From Tetmemena sp. SeJ-2015 (taxonomy: Eukaryota > Ciliophora > Spirotrichea > Sporadotrichida > Oxytrichidae): a stretch of DNA of 64,000 bases. A model generated the notes under the pieces. The model ran no database searches. It had not been told where the DNA came from and saw only the letters and a list, made by a program, of their open reading frames with translations. The stretch spans positions 99,177-163,176 of the forward strand of contig JAJKFJ010022847.1 in assembly GCA_027382625.1 (NCBI GenBank). The letters are read 5' to 3'. Positions 48,541 through 60,210 of the stretch are shown in pieces. Positions within the stretch are counted from its first letter, which is position 1. The number at the start of each line of letters is the position of its first letter. The translations under genes were made by a program, and so were the position numbers.

Positions 48541-50515
48541 TCAATTAGATTGCTGAAAGAATTAGCCATATTGACAGAAGGAATAAGATAAATAGGACTA
48601 TACTAATTTTATAATTAAAATGTCGATCTCCATCAACTGAAACCAACTCATATTTGCAAAATATAATTAGATATCTTCCTAGGCGAGCTTTTGCAAATCC
48701 CCGTATTGCCTTAACTAATCCAAATGAAGGATGTGAGATATCAACTCACTTCTTTCATCTTGCTAATCCAGCTATGTTTTAAAATCTTTTTCGTATCTGA
48801 TTCCTCTTTGAATGACTTAGATATTATCTCTGTAAGATTGATAGTTCTGATAGATGTCTAGGATTGAAGGCTTGAGTTTGTGAAGATAGTAGCAACACTT
48901 GGCTCTTCCTGCTGACTCCAAGTAGTAGCAATTCATATGCTGGTCGTATATGAATTAAGGGATAATTATCATAGGCACTCCAGCTTCCATGCTTTCAAAC
49001 ACACTATTTGACCCACCATGATTAATGAACATTAAAGTGTGAGGATGGTTCAATGCCTCCTCCTATGGAATAGTTGGCACGCTCAAGATTTTATTAACAC
49101 AAAATTTAGGAATTAAATTCATAAATGATCTTAGGGTATTGTTTTTTGAAGAGTTCTAACTCGTTGCGAGATATCGGCAGAGGTTGATTTTAACTCGCAT
49201 AAACAAAAGCCAGATCAATTGTTTAGGAACTACTCAGCTATTTCATAACTTGCAATAGATGCTTTACAGCTGCAGGTCCAATTGGGGAGACAGTTCCAAA
49301 AGCAATTTTTAAATTTGATAATATTTAATCAGGACTATTTGAGTGTGCTTCTCATAGAAAGCTTTAAGTTGGGGATTCCATGAGCTCTAAGTTTATGAAA
49401 ATGTTTGCTTGTATTTTGGATAAATAAACTTAACCTAAGAACTCAAAGGGATTGGTGGAATACTTTAAAGTAAATTAAAAAGATTTGTTCTGAGTTGAGA
49501 ACAAGAGTGATATCTTGATACCTATTTTACTGAATGATTGCTTTCATGCCCTGCCCATTAATTGATTATTATGCTTGATATTAGAAGAGCCAGTTTTTCA
49601 CTGTTCTTTAAAACAGAGTTAACTCATTTAAAAAATTTTAAAAGTTGTCCCAAACATCAAGCCTCGTTCTTACAAACTAGATTGCAGGTATGTTTGATTG
49701 GGTAATAGACTTTCAAAGAGATAGAATCTTCACTTAAATTAAGTAAAAAATTAATCTTTGAATGTTTAGGTTGGTCGAATGAAGTAGTAGCTCACCAGAT
49801 TTTTAGAGGAGGTCTTGCTCAACAGCTCCATTCATAAGTTGAATCACTATAGGTGTCTTTAAAAATATAAAAATACTCTTCAGAAAGTTCATTAAACCAT
49901 TGAAAATTAATAAGAATAGGATTAAATTTGCGTTTAAATATATGAGCTGCTGATACTATTGATGCTCAGTAATGAGCACATCAAACTATTAGCTTTTTAA
50001 GCTTTTCCATAATTCCAAATTAGTGATTGAACAATTAGTCTACATAGTTCATGCCTATGTTCCACATATTTAACAAGTCGAATCTTCCTCCCTTTCGTTA
50101 AGTCGAAGCTCTCTCATCGAATAAAGTTAAAATTCATCTAAAAGCTCATATAATTTTTAAAATATCCTTTATCTGTTGAACTTCATCCGTTAATTATGGT
50201 AAAACTACAACCCTAACTTTATGACTCTGTAATAGTCTCAATATTTCAGGGTCTCTGTCAAATAGGACAAAAGTGACCTCAAATTTGTGTCTATTTTAGT
50301 ATTTAGCTAGTTCTATAGCAATTCCTACGTTTATTCTTAGATGACTTGTGTTTCTTATCCCATGAATTAAAAATCTAAAGTACTCTAAATAAAATTAGCA
50401 CTTTCATTTTTTAAGTTTTCTGCTAATTCTAAGTCTCTAGAGTTTGGTTTGAGAGGTTGAATTCAATAAGAAGTGAGAAGACTATTATAAAGAATATTAT
50501 ACGATGCTATTTCAT
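48541..50515 (-). CDS. UDP-glycosyltransferase 2 (signal peptide, GT1-like)
   Basis: Start ATG at 50515-50513 gives MKQHRIIFFIIVFSLLIEF, a clear signal peptide. After a 22-bp IES the Rossmann start is KVLILIHGIRNTSHLRINV, then YQNRHKFEVTFVLFDRDPEI and HKVRVVVLPQLTDEVQQ. The mid part has TPIVIQLMNGAVEQDLL (49820). The donor-sugar signature is HGGSNSVFESMEAGVPMIII with PQFIYDQHMNCYYLE (49030-48900); HGG, the Glu/Ser and DQ residues are retained. It ends with ANMSWFQLMEIDILIIKLVQ and a stop at 48543-48541. Homologous to the copy at 39810-41731 on the same strand. Likely ER-lumenal glucuronosyl- or glucosyl-transfer; acceptor unknown. Several frame changes in 49100-49900 imply more IESs. Confidence 0.78.
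50368..50389. other. IES, 22 bp, pointer TAAAA
   Basis: TAAAA at 50368-50372 and 50390-50394. On the minus strand excision joins KMKVLIL to IHGIRNTSHLRINVG, rebuilding the first strand and loop of the UGT fold. Confidence 0.75.
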
Positions 50516-50973
50516 TTTATTTTTTTTCCTTTAATTACTCATTAACATATATTTTTTGACGCTATTTGTTTCTCTAATGTTGTAAATGTTAGGATATTGC
50601 GTTAGCAATTAATTAAAATGTGAGAAGTTTAGACTATTTTGATTTACACAGCCACCAACCAGGAGGTTTAAATTTAGATTTAATGATAAAATATGTTATC
50701 AGTTTGTTCGTCTAGTTCAATAATTATCATCAAACATACATAGAATAGTAATTATTATTATTCTCAATTTAACGAGATAACACTCATCAATCTAATATAA
50801 ATTATTTTCATATTTTAAAAGCCAATTTTTATGATAAGAAAATGAAAAATGAATTATCCCTAAAAATAAGCACTAAATTTATCCAAAATTTTGTTTTTCA
50901 CTTGTTTACTTGATATTAAGATTCTATTGAGATATAAATTAAGCACTAGTGATAGCACTTTAGAATAAATACA
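50516..50973. other. AT-rich divergent spacer
   Basis: About 460 bp between divergent gene starts; no coding signal or repeat noticed. Confidence 0.5.
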
Positions 50974-52773
50974 ATGAAAGTTGATATAGACTCCCTTCTC
51001 GAACAAATTGAGCGAGATGCCCATCCCACTCTACATCACCCCAAACTCATCATTTCTCATTCCTTTCATATTTATTATCATATTTTACAACTTTTTCTTC
51101 CAACAAACTTCAAACCACATCTATCGATCAGCAGCAGTAAAGCAAATGCACCTCTCGTCCAGAACAGATATTTGCTAATAAATATTCCAGGAAAGCAAAA
51201 CAACACAGTGATCATTCATTCAATTAGTCTAACTTATTGTTTTTTTCTTTGATACTGAAGACTCTGATGATTTCTTAGCCATAATAATTTTAACTTATTT
51301 GCTTTTAGCCTAGACGTCCTCCTCTTCGGAAGATGGGATGTGTAATAGATAGCGAATGAATTTATCGTAATTTTTGCGTGAGCCAGATTCCTAGGATTCG
51401 GAGCTATCTTCCCAAAAGCTCAGCGTAGAAAGCAAAACCAACTACAGGACAGCATAAAATTCCCCAACTCGTTAGTACAACTAAATCAACAAACAAGACC
51501 TTCAAAATCGGTTTGTACCCCTCGGCTAACTAGTACCTAATATCTTATAAGTTAAATATAAGAGACTAATTTTTCTGATAGAAAAAAATAAAATTCAGAA
51601 TTAAAAGTGTCATAAATTTAAAGAAGAGTAAGGAGAGGTAATTTATAATAATATCTATCTTTTTAATAGAATAGGAATAATTTTGAAGTATATTTAATTT
51701 TTGTGAATAATTAGGCCAAAAGGTCGTGTTATGAGAGTATTAATGGATAATATCGCGTAACTGACTCTAGAGAAAATGTTGGTCGCTTCTTATGCATCCA
51801 AGCAAACTAAATTGCCTCTAAGGAGATCTCTTTCATTTAAGTGCAATTTTTTTATCTCTCAAAAGATAAAAGCTTATAAAGCGACGCTTGGTCTAAATAT
51901 TCACTAAATTCATGCAAGATCATAAATAAATACATATCATATTTATATTCATAAATTAAAGACCTAAGTCCCATAACACTTATTTACTTTTTAATCACAA
52001 TTTAAAATGAAGACATTAATATTGACAAATATAATTAAGAAAACGGGAGATTCAATAGGCAATGTTAGCGCTAAAACTTAGCATCTATAAAAAATAATAT
52101 AGTTATTTTATAATCTGAAATTTCTTCAACCTAGTTCAATGATCATTATTATTTAAATGATTTTTTAAACACTCTTGCACTATGTGTTTATATATACTTT
52201 GATCTGCCTAAAATTGATGAGAGCAACAGCTAAGTAGAAATTCCCTAATTCACATCGCTGAGGGCATCGAGAATGTAACGAATCAGTTAATCAGCTGTCA
52301 AAATCTCGTCAGCCAAACAGAATCAGAGATATGTGAAGCAACAGGGCAATCTACAAAACCTTAGTACTCGCGAAGCCTCCTTTAACTACAGTTTTCCTGA
52401 GGCCAACTCTACCGACTTTATTCCCACCACTCAGATCTCCTAAAATATCTTTATCAAGAGAAAAATTTGTGGACCTCAAGCTTTTCAATCTTAATTATTT
52501 TTTAATTCTGCATTATTAAATTTGAATTTATTTTTCTTAAATTATTTGCATAAATCCAACCTAAGCCTGAGGGAGAATTCATCCTCCAAACCTCAGCTAA
52601 GAATAAAGGAATTGGTGGCTGAGTTTTACGAGAAAAAATATTAACGTAAATAAGGACTCGCTCAACAGTTGAAGTATTTGGAGGCCCTCAATTTACGTTT
52701 TTACTGATTCTTCCCTATTTTAATTAAGAGAAAGAGTCTACCGGCTAAGGAGCTGGTTATGCAAAGGTCTTGA
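50974..52773 (+). CDS. Unknown Gln/Ser-rich protein
   Basis: ATG at 50974 begins MKVDIDSLLEQIERDAHPTL. Readable stretches in order: TSIDQQQQSKCTSRPEQIFA, DTEDSDDFLAQ plus TSSSSEDGMCNRQRMNLSQF, REPDSQDSELSSQKLSVESK, RPKGRVMRVLMDNIAQLTLE (51715), LPKIDESNSQVEIPQFTSLR (52200), RISQSAVKISSAKQNQRYVK, and a charged helical end (LRIKELVAEFYEKKYQRKQG), stopping at TGA 52771-52773. AT-rich gaps between them look like IESs or introns; one 30-bp IES has TTAGCC pointers. No domain recognised. Composition (Ser, Gln, charged) suggests a disordered cytoplasmic or nuclear protein. That the stretches belong to one gene is inference from order and strand. Confidence 0.45.
51275..51304. other. Probable IES, 30 bp, pointer TTAGCC
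   Basis: TTAGCC at 51275-51280 and 51305-51310. The segment encodes a hydrophobic insertion in an acidic Ser-rich context. It is in frame, so the call rests on the 6-bp repeat and composition. Confidence 0.6.
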
Positions 52774-53333
52774 GCTAAAATTTATAATAAATCGATTAAA
52801 CTCAAATAATGAATCTTAAAAATAATTATATTGCTTGCTTCTTTTTAAGCAACCATTTTTATTAAATAGAAAATTAGAATGAGAAAAAATTAATATCTAA
52901 ATGAAAAATATTTATCATCAAATTAAGTTTATTAAAATTCTAAACTTTGCATCTTTTTTAGGCAGATTTATAATTAGTTTATAGATTTAATTTTCTAATT
53001 TTGTTAAACTAAATCAATTTTTATTAGCATGTGACTTTCGAATAATAATTATAATGAAATTCGATAAAGATTCGAGCTTCCTTAACTCCTCCAAGAAAGG
53101 GATTTCTGCAATTTAAAAGACAAATTCAAATGAAATATTTATTTTATAAGTATACTTCCCTCCACCACAAATATTAATCAAAATTAAGATGTCAGGTTAT
53201 CTGTCTAAAACCGCAAAGCCAGCCTGATAAAACATTCTAATTCTAATTTCTAACTGGAATAATCTCAGCTATTCTTTAAACCATATTTTTGTCTTTTATT
53301 TTAATGAAGTTTTTTAATTTTTAAAAGATTTTT
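52774..53333. other. AT-rich non-coding spacer
   Basis: About 560 bp of AT-rich DNA leading into the inverted-repeat element; no coding signal recognised. Confidence 0.5.
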
Positions 53334-54141
53334 GGGGGGGCCTTTCCTAGTCATCCACTTTTTTCATGAAAACATGAAAAATTGCTTTCTAGCCTAAAAT
53401 TTGCCAAAAACGCCAATTTTTTAGTCCATTTTTAATTTCAGAGGGCCTTTCCTGATCATATTGTTTAATTTAGTAAACATGTAGAACCTTCAAGAAATAT
53501 TCATTTATAAAAAATAAATTTTAAAGGATTAACTATATCTTTTGGTAAAGTTGATATATTCATAAAATGAAGATAACTCATGTAATAATCAAATCAAAGT
53601 ACTCTAAACCGAAATATCTCAGTTTTCAAGATCAATTGTGTCTCCCTTTAAATCATAATCTTATTAAAAACTATATCTCAGTCAATATATTCTTTTTAAA
53701 ACAGATTGATCTTTTTTTGCATGACAAAATATACAATCACAATTATTCTAGTTCTCTTTTAAATATTTCAATATATAATATCAAGACCTTGCTTTTATAT
53801 TGCTGAAGCATGTTTAAAGGAGTTTAATTTAAATATATAAATATCTTTTGTAGCATAGTTATTTTTGTGGTTAACTTTTACCTTATTAATTGAAAACATA
53901 TGTTTTTATACTAAAAAATAAAGTATTATTTTATATATAGTTGCTTTTAAAATAATTTTATTTGTCTTACTGCTTTTAAAAAGTCTAGCCCTATTTTGTA
54001 AATTAAATAATATGATCTAGAAACCCCTCCTGAAATTGAAAATGGACTAAAAAATTGGCGTTTTTGGATAATTTTAGGCTAAGCGGTGATTTTTAAAGAT
54101 TTCATGAAAAAAGTGGATGACGAGGAAAGGCTCCCCCCCCC
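53334..54141. mobile_element. Inverted-repeat element 1 (about 0.8 kb, MITE-like)
   Basis: Arm 53334-53444 is the inverted complement of 54027-54141: a run of G, then cctttcctagtcatccac, ttttttcatgaaa, agcctaaaatt, ccaaaaacgccaa, ttttttagtccatttt and aatttcag, in the same order on the opposite strand with small differences. The 580-bp interior is AT-rich and holds only a 79-codon ORF (53567-53806) of no recognisable type, so it encodes no transposase and would be non-autonomous. Ends are homopolymer G/C runs. It could equally be a decayed germline-limited transposon or foldback element. Confidence 0.7.
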
Positions 54142-54970
54142 TTTTAATGGTCAAAATCGCCCAAAAATCGCCCATGTAGGCTTAAAATGAGCCAAAAAAT
54201 GCCAAAAAATTAAGTGTTTTTGGCCTTCGAAATTTCCTTGAGGGTCATATTTCATGATTTCAAATTTTTCAAAAATTCACTCAAAATATGTTTTAATTCA
54301 AATTTACCATTAAAATAATAGTTTTTAAATAATATAGGGCAAATTTAGGCAGATACTTGATCAGTACCAGCAAGATCTACAATATTCGCCACAGATAGAG
54401 GCTATAAGTTAAATCAGCCCTCAGTATTTATAAATATTGCACTTATTTGATATTCTTTCAACATAGAGAAATCTTTACTCGAATGTATTTACTTAAGAAG
54501 AATATGGCAAGTTAAGTTTAAGGTCAAGATAATTTCATCTATTGCAGTATTTGGTTTCTTACTCTTACTTTAACAAAGAGAAGGTCTCGCTAATTCTATT
54601 TTATAAAAGATAGCATGCTTTATTTACGATTTTGATAATAGCATTTAAACTTTTTGGAAATTAATTGCAGAACTATTCCCACCTGTTTTTATCATAATTT
54701 CTTAGGCTATCTATTTTGTAGAAAAATATATAGGAGTTAAAATGTGACTCAGTCATAAATAGGCGATGGAGTCCCAAAAACATAAAAGTATTCATCAAAA
54801 TTAGAAAAAATAACAAAAAAATAGATCATTTTTGAAAAATTTGAAATCATGAAATTTGACCCTCAAGGAAATTTCGAAGTCCAAAAACACTTAATTTTTT
54901 TTGGCATTTTTGGATCATTTCGGCCTATATGGACGATTTTTGGGCGATTTTGACCATTAAAAGGGAGGGA
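54131..54970. mobile_element. Inverted-repeat element 2 (about 0.84 kb), sharing an arm boundary with element 1
   Basis: Arm 54131-54275 is the inverted complement of 54829-54970: cttttaatggtcaaaatcgc, ccaaaaatcg, gccaaaaaatgcc, ttaagtgtttttgg, cgaaatttccttgagggtca and catgatttcaaa recur reversed. It starts in the same C-run that ends element 1, so the two elements abut. Subsequence similarity between the two arm types (agcctaaaat...gccaaaaacgcc versus ggcttaaaatgagccaaaaaatgcc) suggests one family. The interior (54276-54828) has no coding signal. Confidence 0.68.
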
Positions 54971-55148
54971 GGTGCACTTCCGTCCCCACCCCCGCGTCTT
55001 TAATAATTTTTCATCATAAAAATTATAAAGCTCTGGTAAACTAAAAAGTTTTAGAGTAAACTAATTTAGCCATTAGTTAATTTTATATAAAGTTTAATTG
55101 AAAAAAACTAATTTAAAGAATTAATTTCTTTATTTGTTTAGAATTAAA

Positions 55149-55932
55149 ATGGCAGAATAAGAGAGGAGAGTTATAAGCCAACTCAAAGGGTGGAAAATTC
55201 TAAATAAAAATTAAGTCTGAGATATATAGGGTCAACCTAGGATTATCAGCAATTACACAGGATGAATGATGAGTCCTCCTCTTATTACTCCTCCCTTTAA
55301 AGTGTGTAACGGGAAAACTTCACACTAATTTATTTTTAATCCATTTTAAACTGTTAGAGCAAAATATAGGAGAAAATATTTTGTTGTAAATTTTTAGCAA
55401 AACAGATTTTAAAGATGAAAGGAGTTGCTTCCTAGATAAATTAGAGTAGTCTTAAATTCAAGGTTACTCAAATGAATAGCTAAAGTAAAAGACGGCAGAC
55501 AAAATTAAAAGGTCCTTCAAACTAATAATCTTAAATAATTTATAATTTATTATAGTTAGAGTTTCACCCCAATTTTATATTGCTGCGTAAAAATTTCAAC
55601 CTTTACTTTAGGAAAAAAGGGTTCTCACAATAGAAAAGCATTTTTGTCATTTGTTTAGATTATTCATCTGAATGTCGGCACCAAAGGATGACACTATCAT
55701 TCCAGGAAAATAGTTTGCTAAGTTTATTTTTTAAAAAAATATTAATGTTAGAAGTGCTAAGCCCTTCAAGAAGCACTTGCAATACCATATCAAAGCTTAT
55801 CAAAAGTAAAATCAGGCCTTCTTCATCCTTTTTTTTAACAGAAAGAATTTTAAAACTTTTTGGAAAATTTGGACAGAAATGATAATTTTGAAGTAGAAAC
55901 TTTTTATAGAAAATTTATCCTTTAATTAGTGA
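55149..55932 (+). CDS. Possible small gene(s), unknown
   Basis: ATG at 55149 opens MAEQERRVISQLKGWKILNK; after a TGA/frame change the stretch DYQQLHRMNDESSSYYSSLQ continues, then MKGVASQINQSSLKFKVTQ and MNSQSKRRQTKLKGPSNQ. A separate ATG at 55672 gives MSAPKDDTIIPGKQFAKFIF to TGA at 55930-55932. Composition resembles coding sequence more than the flanks do, but no domain or pointer-supported join was found. Low confidence; it may be two MDSs of one gene or chance ORFs. Confidence 0.28.
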
Positions 55933-56389
55933 AAGTATGCATTAAAAATATTTACTAATAATCAATACAAGGTCGCAAAATCTAAAAGCTTGAGCTAGGG
56001 TACGATATACTTTATAAGCTTGCTTGGTTCAGACCTATTTCTATATCATTATTTATAACACGATCATTCTCATTTTAACCTTCAATCAAAAAATATAATA
56101 GATTTCCATTTTCGATAATTATAATTTGATGAATGTTTATTGTGTGAAGTCCCCTTATTATATTTAAATTAGAGATTCTCTGGAATAATTATTAAATTTC
56201 GAAATTTACATTTTAATCTTCACTCCTCTCCCTCTCTCTTTCTAATTATTTTCTCTAATAAAGTTGAGAAGTTTTATTTATTATCTTTTTGGCTATATTT
56301 TCTATAAGAGAAATTCATTCATCTGTGACAGCATATCAAATGATTAAGAGTAATGAAGGTAATTGAAATATTTAAAAGTAAATTTAGAG
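55933..56389. other. AT-rich spacer
   Basis: About 460 bp without a convincing frame, upstream of the TPR-SET gene. Confidence 0.5.
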
Positions 56390-59300
56390 ATGGAGTCTAT
56401 GATGAAGAATGTTTAAAGAATGCAAATGCAGATTAATGATCCTGAGGAGACAGAGAAGGTATTCTCACAAGATGAGTAAAAGCTGCAAAGAAAGATGATT
56501 GCTTCAATGGGGGAAGCCAACATGTTTGAACCTAATCCTGATATGGAGAGGATTTACTACATGTTCAAAGTAAAGAGAATACAGATCATATGAAAATATA
56601 TAGGTTTTGATAATCTTTAATTCATTTTTATAAGATGGTAGTCAATTTCTCAAACGCTAATGATCCAACAGTATTCGCTGCTAACTTTACTCAAACTAGT
56701 GCCTCTCATATAACAAGTGGACAGCAACAGAAATCTCTGGAAGCAGTGAAAGGGAGGCCAATAAATGAATATAAGATTCCCATCTCTACTAAAGAGCTTC
56801 TAACCATTTATTTCAAATAATATTAATATCTTCTGAAATATAAGAGAATCACTCCATCGGAACTAAAAGTGGAGCAAACTCATCATAATTGCTACATTGA
56901 AATCTTCATAAGCGGAGATGCCTTTAAAGGTCAAGCCTCATTAATTCTCTTGTTTTAAATATGCTAAATTTTTAAGGGATATATAAGGACTGAATTACTA
57001 TAAATAATGATCATTATGGAGTTTATAGATATATCTCTTTACAATTTATATTTATAAAATGAATGAGCCATTCATTTCTTGGGAAACGACGAAAATGATG
57101 AACTAAATGCTTCTAACATATCAAGGGGAGATAAGCTGGTGTCCTAATATGTAAGCTGTAGCATTTATGACATGGACGATAAGTATGACTTGAGATACTT
57201 CACAACTTAAAGAAGGAGAAAATTTGTAGTTCTAGACCCTTATTATCGATTCGGAAACGATTGCTCTCCTTTCATTAAGATAGATTCAAGTTCCAAAGAT
57301 TAATAGCTATTATATTTAAAATTATCATTTAAATTTTAAGATAAGTGCTTTTTCTTAACTGAGAAATACTTCGCTCACCACGCAGTAAAAGATTACCTCA
57401 AAGAGACTATGGATTCTATTAGCGCCGTTGAATTCAATGTATATTTCCCCTTTTTAATATTTTTGTGAGTTCAAGGATATGGGGAACTCCGAGTTTGCTG
57501 CTAGGAATTTCTAGGGAGCTATTAACCTATATACTAGGGGTATAATTAAGGCTTAATCTTCACAAGATACTTAGATACTAGTTATCCTATATGGAAATAG
57601 ATGCCAAGCTCATTTAGGATGTCATCAATACGAATAGGCACTCTCAGATAGTGAGCAAGCTCTGACACTGGATCCAGCGAACGAGAAGAATATTTTCAGA
57701 AGAGCCAAAGCACTTGGGTTTTTGAATAGGGAGGAAGAGAGTTTGAAGATTCTTGAAGAAATTTAAGTGACTCCCGCTACTGCTTCTGCTATCAAAGAAG
57801 CAAGAGAAATTGTAGAGGAGAGATTAAGATAGACATCATATTATATTTGTATCAGGCAAGTATGATATACTCAAGCTTTTAGAGGCTGAGGAAAAACTTA
57901 AGAAAATTTCTGACATCTAACTGAAGGAATACTATGGGCCCATGCAGATCACATTCAGAGATTAGAAGAATAGAGGAATTATTGCTACCAGAGATATCAA
58001 AAATTTATAAATAAAAATGAATATAAATAAGTATTAGTTATATCAATAAATTAAAATTTAGGGTTAGAGAAATGTTAAAATTTATGACTTTAAATTTATG
58101 TATTGGATTAAAGCCTATATTGAAATATATAAATTTAGATAAAATCTCATTAGCAAATACTTCTCATTATTATTATCAATGCCTTGCACACAAACTAGCG
58201 ATAGAAAAAAATTCATGAATATTTATGCTCGAAAGTTTTATGGGAAAAATATTTTTCTATCTCACGATTTAAAGTATATTTTGGCGCTCATACGAAAATA
58301 TAATTAAAAAATATTTACATTCCATTTTGAATAATTTTTAATTTTATTCAAAAAGGGAGAAATTATCTTGGTTGAAAAGTCTTTTTCGACTAATGAGTAG
58401 AGACAGGATCTGTAATTTGAGCTGGAACAGACTTTCATCTACCTGCAGCATATTGAGACCATCCCTCTTTTAAGAAATACCCAAATCCAAATGTTCAACA
58501 GCAAAGAATCCGCCAAACTCATAAAGTATCTCTACAATGGCTCCAATTATTGATTTTTTATATCTAAGTAAGATAAAAAGGAAGAATTTTTTGAATGGGA
58601 ACCTTCAAGTCAGTATTGAGGATTTAATATCTAAAACTTCTTTTAAAAATTCATTTAAACTATGGCAAAGACAAATCAGAAGATTACTTATCAGCAAATG
58701 GATAAGATGATTAAATTCAATTCCGGAGAATGCATTCCTCTCAATTATTTTATTTTTTTAAATAATATTTTGAATAATTTAAAAAATACCAAACGAATAA
58801 AAAAGATATTTTTTCACTTTATCTTAAAGGTGATTTAATTCGTATTTAAATACATTTATGTTCTTTTCTTTGCTTAAATAAATTAGTTCTTGAAGAAAAT
58901 GAGAGTGCTTAGTAAGAAAGTAGATAAGAATAAAATGGGGAAACTTTAAGCTGTATGGCCAATTTTTTCTTTCATAAATCACTCTTGTACTTACAACTCT
59001 ACTCGTTACTCTATTCTTAAAAAATTGAATTCAAATCTCTAAACTCATCCCCAATATAAAATTATATTGGGGATGCTTTATTTGTGGTAGCTAATAAAGA
59101 TATTCCGTAAGGAGAAGAGATCACAACTCCTTATGTGAGTGACGATTTATCCTATGAGGAAAGAGTGGAACTGATCACTACTACTTGGAAGTTTCAATGC
59201 AAATGCGAGGCTTGCCAAAACTACTGCAGCCTTCCTTAGCATCTCAAGGACAAAATCTTTAAAATTATAATCCATTGAGAATTCTTTTTTTTTAAATCAA

Positions 59301-59745
59301 GCTTTGTCTGGTCTCCCCTGAGACTGATTCTTAATAGAGCATTCTATAGTAGAATATTATGGACTTGATTTAACCAATCACTGAAGAACTTATTTAATAA
59401 ACTACAAGCCCTTGGTATGATTGACAAACCCATTATCGGCTACCCTATAGATTATATTTTTTGTTTCCCTAGAATCCTGGCTGCAGCACTCGCACTCTTT
59501 GGTTTAGATTTAGATATTTAAAATTACACAAAATACTGGAAAATTCTGAAGCCCTTACTCACACTCTAGGCAGCTTGTCCTCTAAAGATCACCTCCAAAA
59601 TGTTTTCATTTATTTAATGGCTTTTGGATAGAAGTCACAAATTTATAAAGAAATCGCTTAAGCCCATATTTATAATTAATTTAATAGAGAACTATTTGAA
59701 TTGGAGTACGGTAATGATCCAAATCTTTATGAAAGATTTGGATGA
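56390..59745 (+). CDS. TPR-SET domain protein, SMYD-like lysine methyltransferase
   Basis: ATG at 56390 begins MESMMKNVQRMQMQIND. After a unique N-terminal region comes a TPR block (57470-57800: GNSEFAARNFQGAINLYTRG, GNRCQAHLGCHQYEQALSD, SEQALTLDPANEKNIFRRA). The SET domain is split: KNRGIIATRDIK at 57970, then across a 351-bp IES KGEIILVEKSF; SFINHSC at about 58965 (the NHSC cofactor/pseudoknot motif); DIPQGEEITTPYVSDDLSY at 59090; and the post-SET cysteines WKFQCKCEACQNYC at 59185. A C-terminal helix (YNQFNRELFELEYGNDPNLY) ends at TGA 59743-59745. SET uses S-adenosylmethionine to methylate lysine; NHSC and CxCxxC suggest activity. Substrate unknown. AT-rich breaks at about 58560-58900 and 59280-59380 imply further IESs. 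Confidence 0.76.
57997..58347. other. IES, 351 bp, pointer TCAAAAA, inside the SET domain
   Basis: TCAAAAA at 57997-58003 and 58348-58354. The interior is very AT-rich. Excision gives ATRDIKKGEIILVEKS, the expected first strands of a SET domain. Largest well-supported IES here. Confidence 0.85.
59046..59073. repeat. Palindrome (13-bp arms) inside the SET coding region
   Basis: ATCCCCAATATAA and its complement TTATATTGGGGAT lie about 2 bp apart, between the NHSC block and GDALFVVANKDI. It probably lies in or at the edge of an unmapped IES. Confidence 0.6.
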
Positions 59746-60210
59746 AAATTGGTACAATCAAGGCAAATCTTGCTATTGAAATTAATTATCTTTTTATTGT
59801 TTCTTTATGTCCTCATTAAAATTCTTACCATAAATTAATTTTGCATTCAGTACTATTGCTTAAGAGGAAAATAAAAACAATCTTTTGCAAAAGCAATTTT
59901 TTCTTCTTCATAGAAAATATTTGAAGACTTATAGATCCCTATTTATAAAGGGAACAAACCTATAAAAAAATTTTGAAATATAGAGCTTACTTTTCATTCC
60001 AACGAGAAGAGCAATTAACATTAAAAATTTTTAATCAAATTAATACAAAATTTTCATTTTGAAAATAAAAATTGTAAATTAGAATACTGAATACAGCCAA
60101 AAACAATGCCAAATATAGTGAAATAAAAATCATCTTAATTTAAAATTAACCCGCTTTTATGACTCTTCGATTATTTAATTAAATGAAGGGCCCAAATTTT
60201 TTATAATAAA
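59746..60210. other. AT-rich spacer
   Basis: About 465 bp with no convincing coding frame before the glycosyltransferase ATG. Confidence 0.5.

Noticed and set aside
53567..53806. 79-codon ORF inside inverted-repeat element 1
   Set aside because: AT-rich, Asn/Lys/Ile/Leu composition typical of random AT-rich DNA; no transposase motif.
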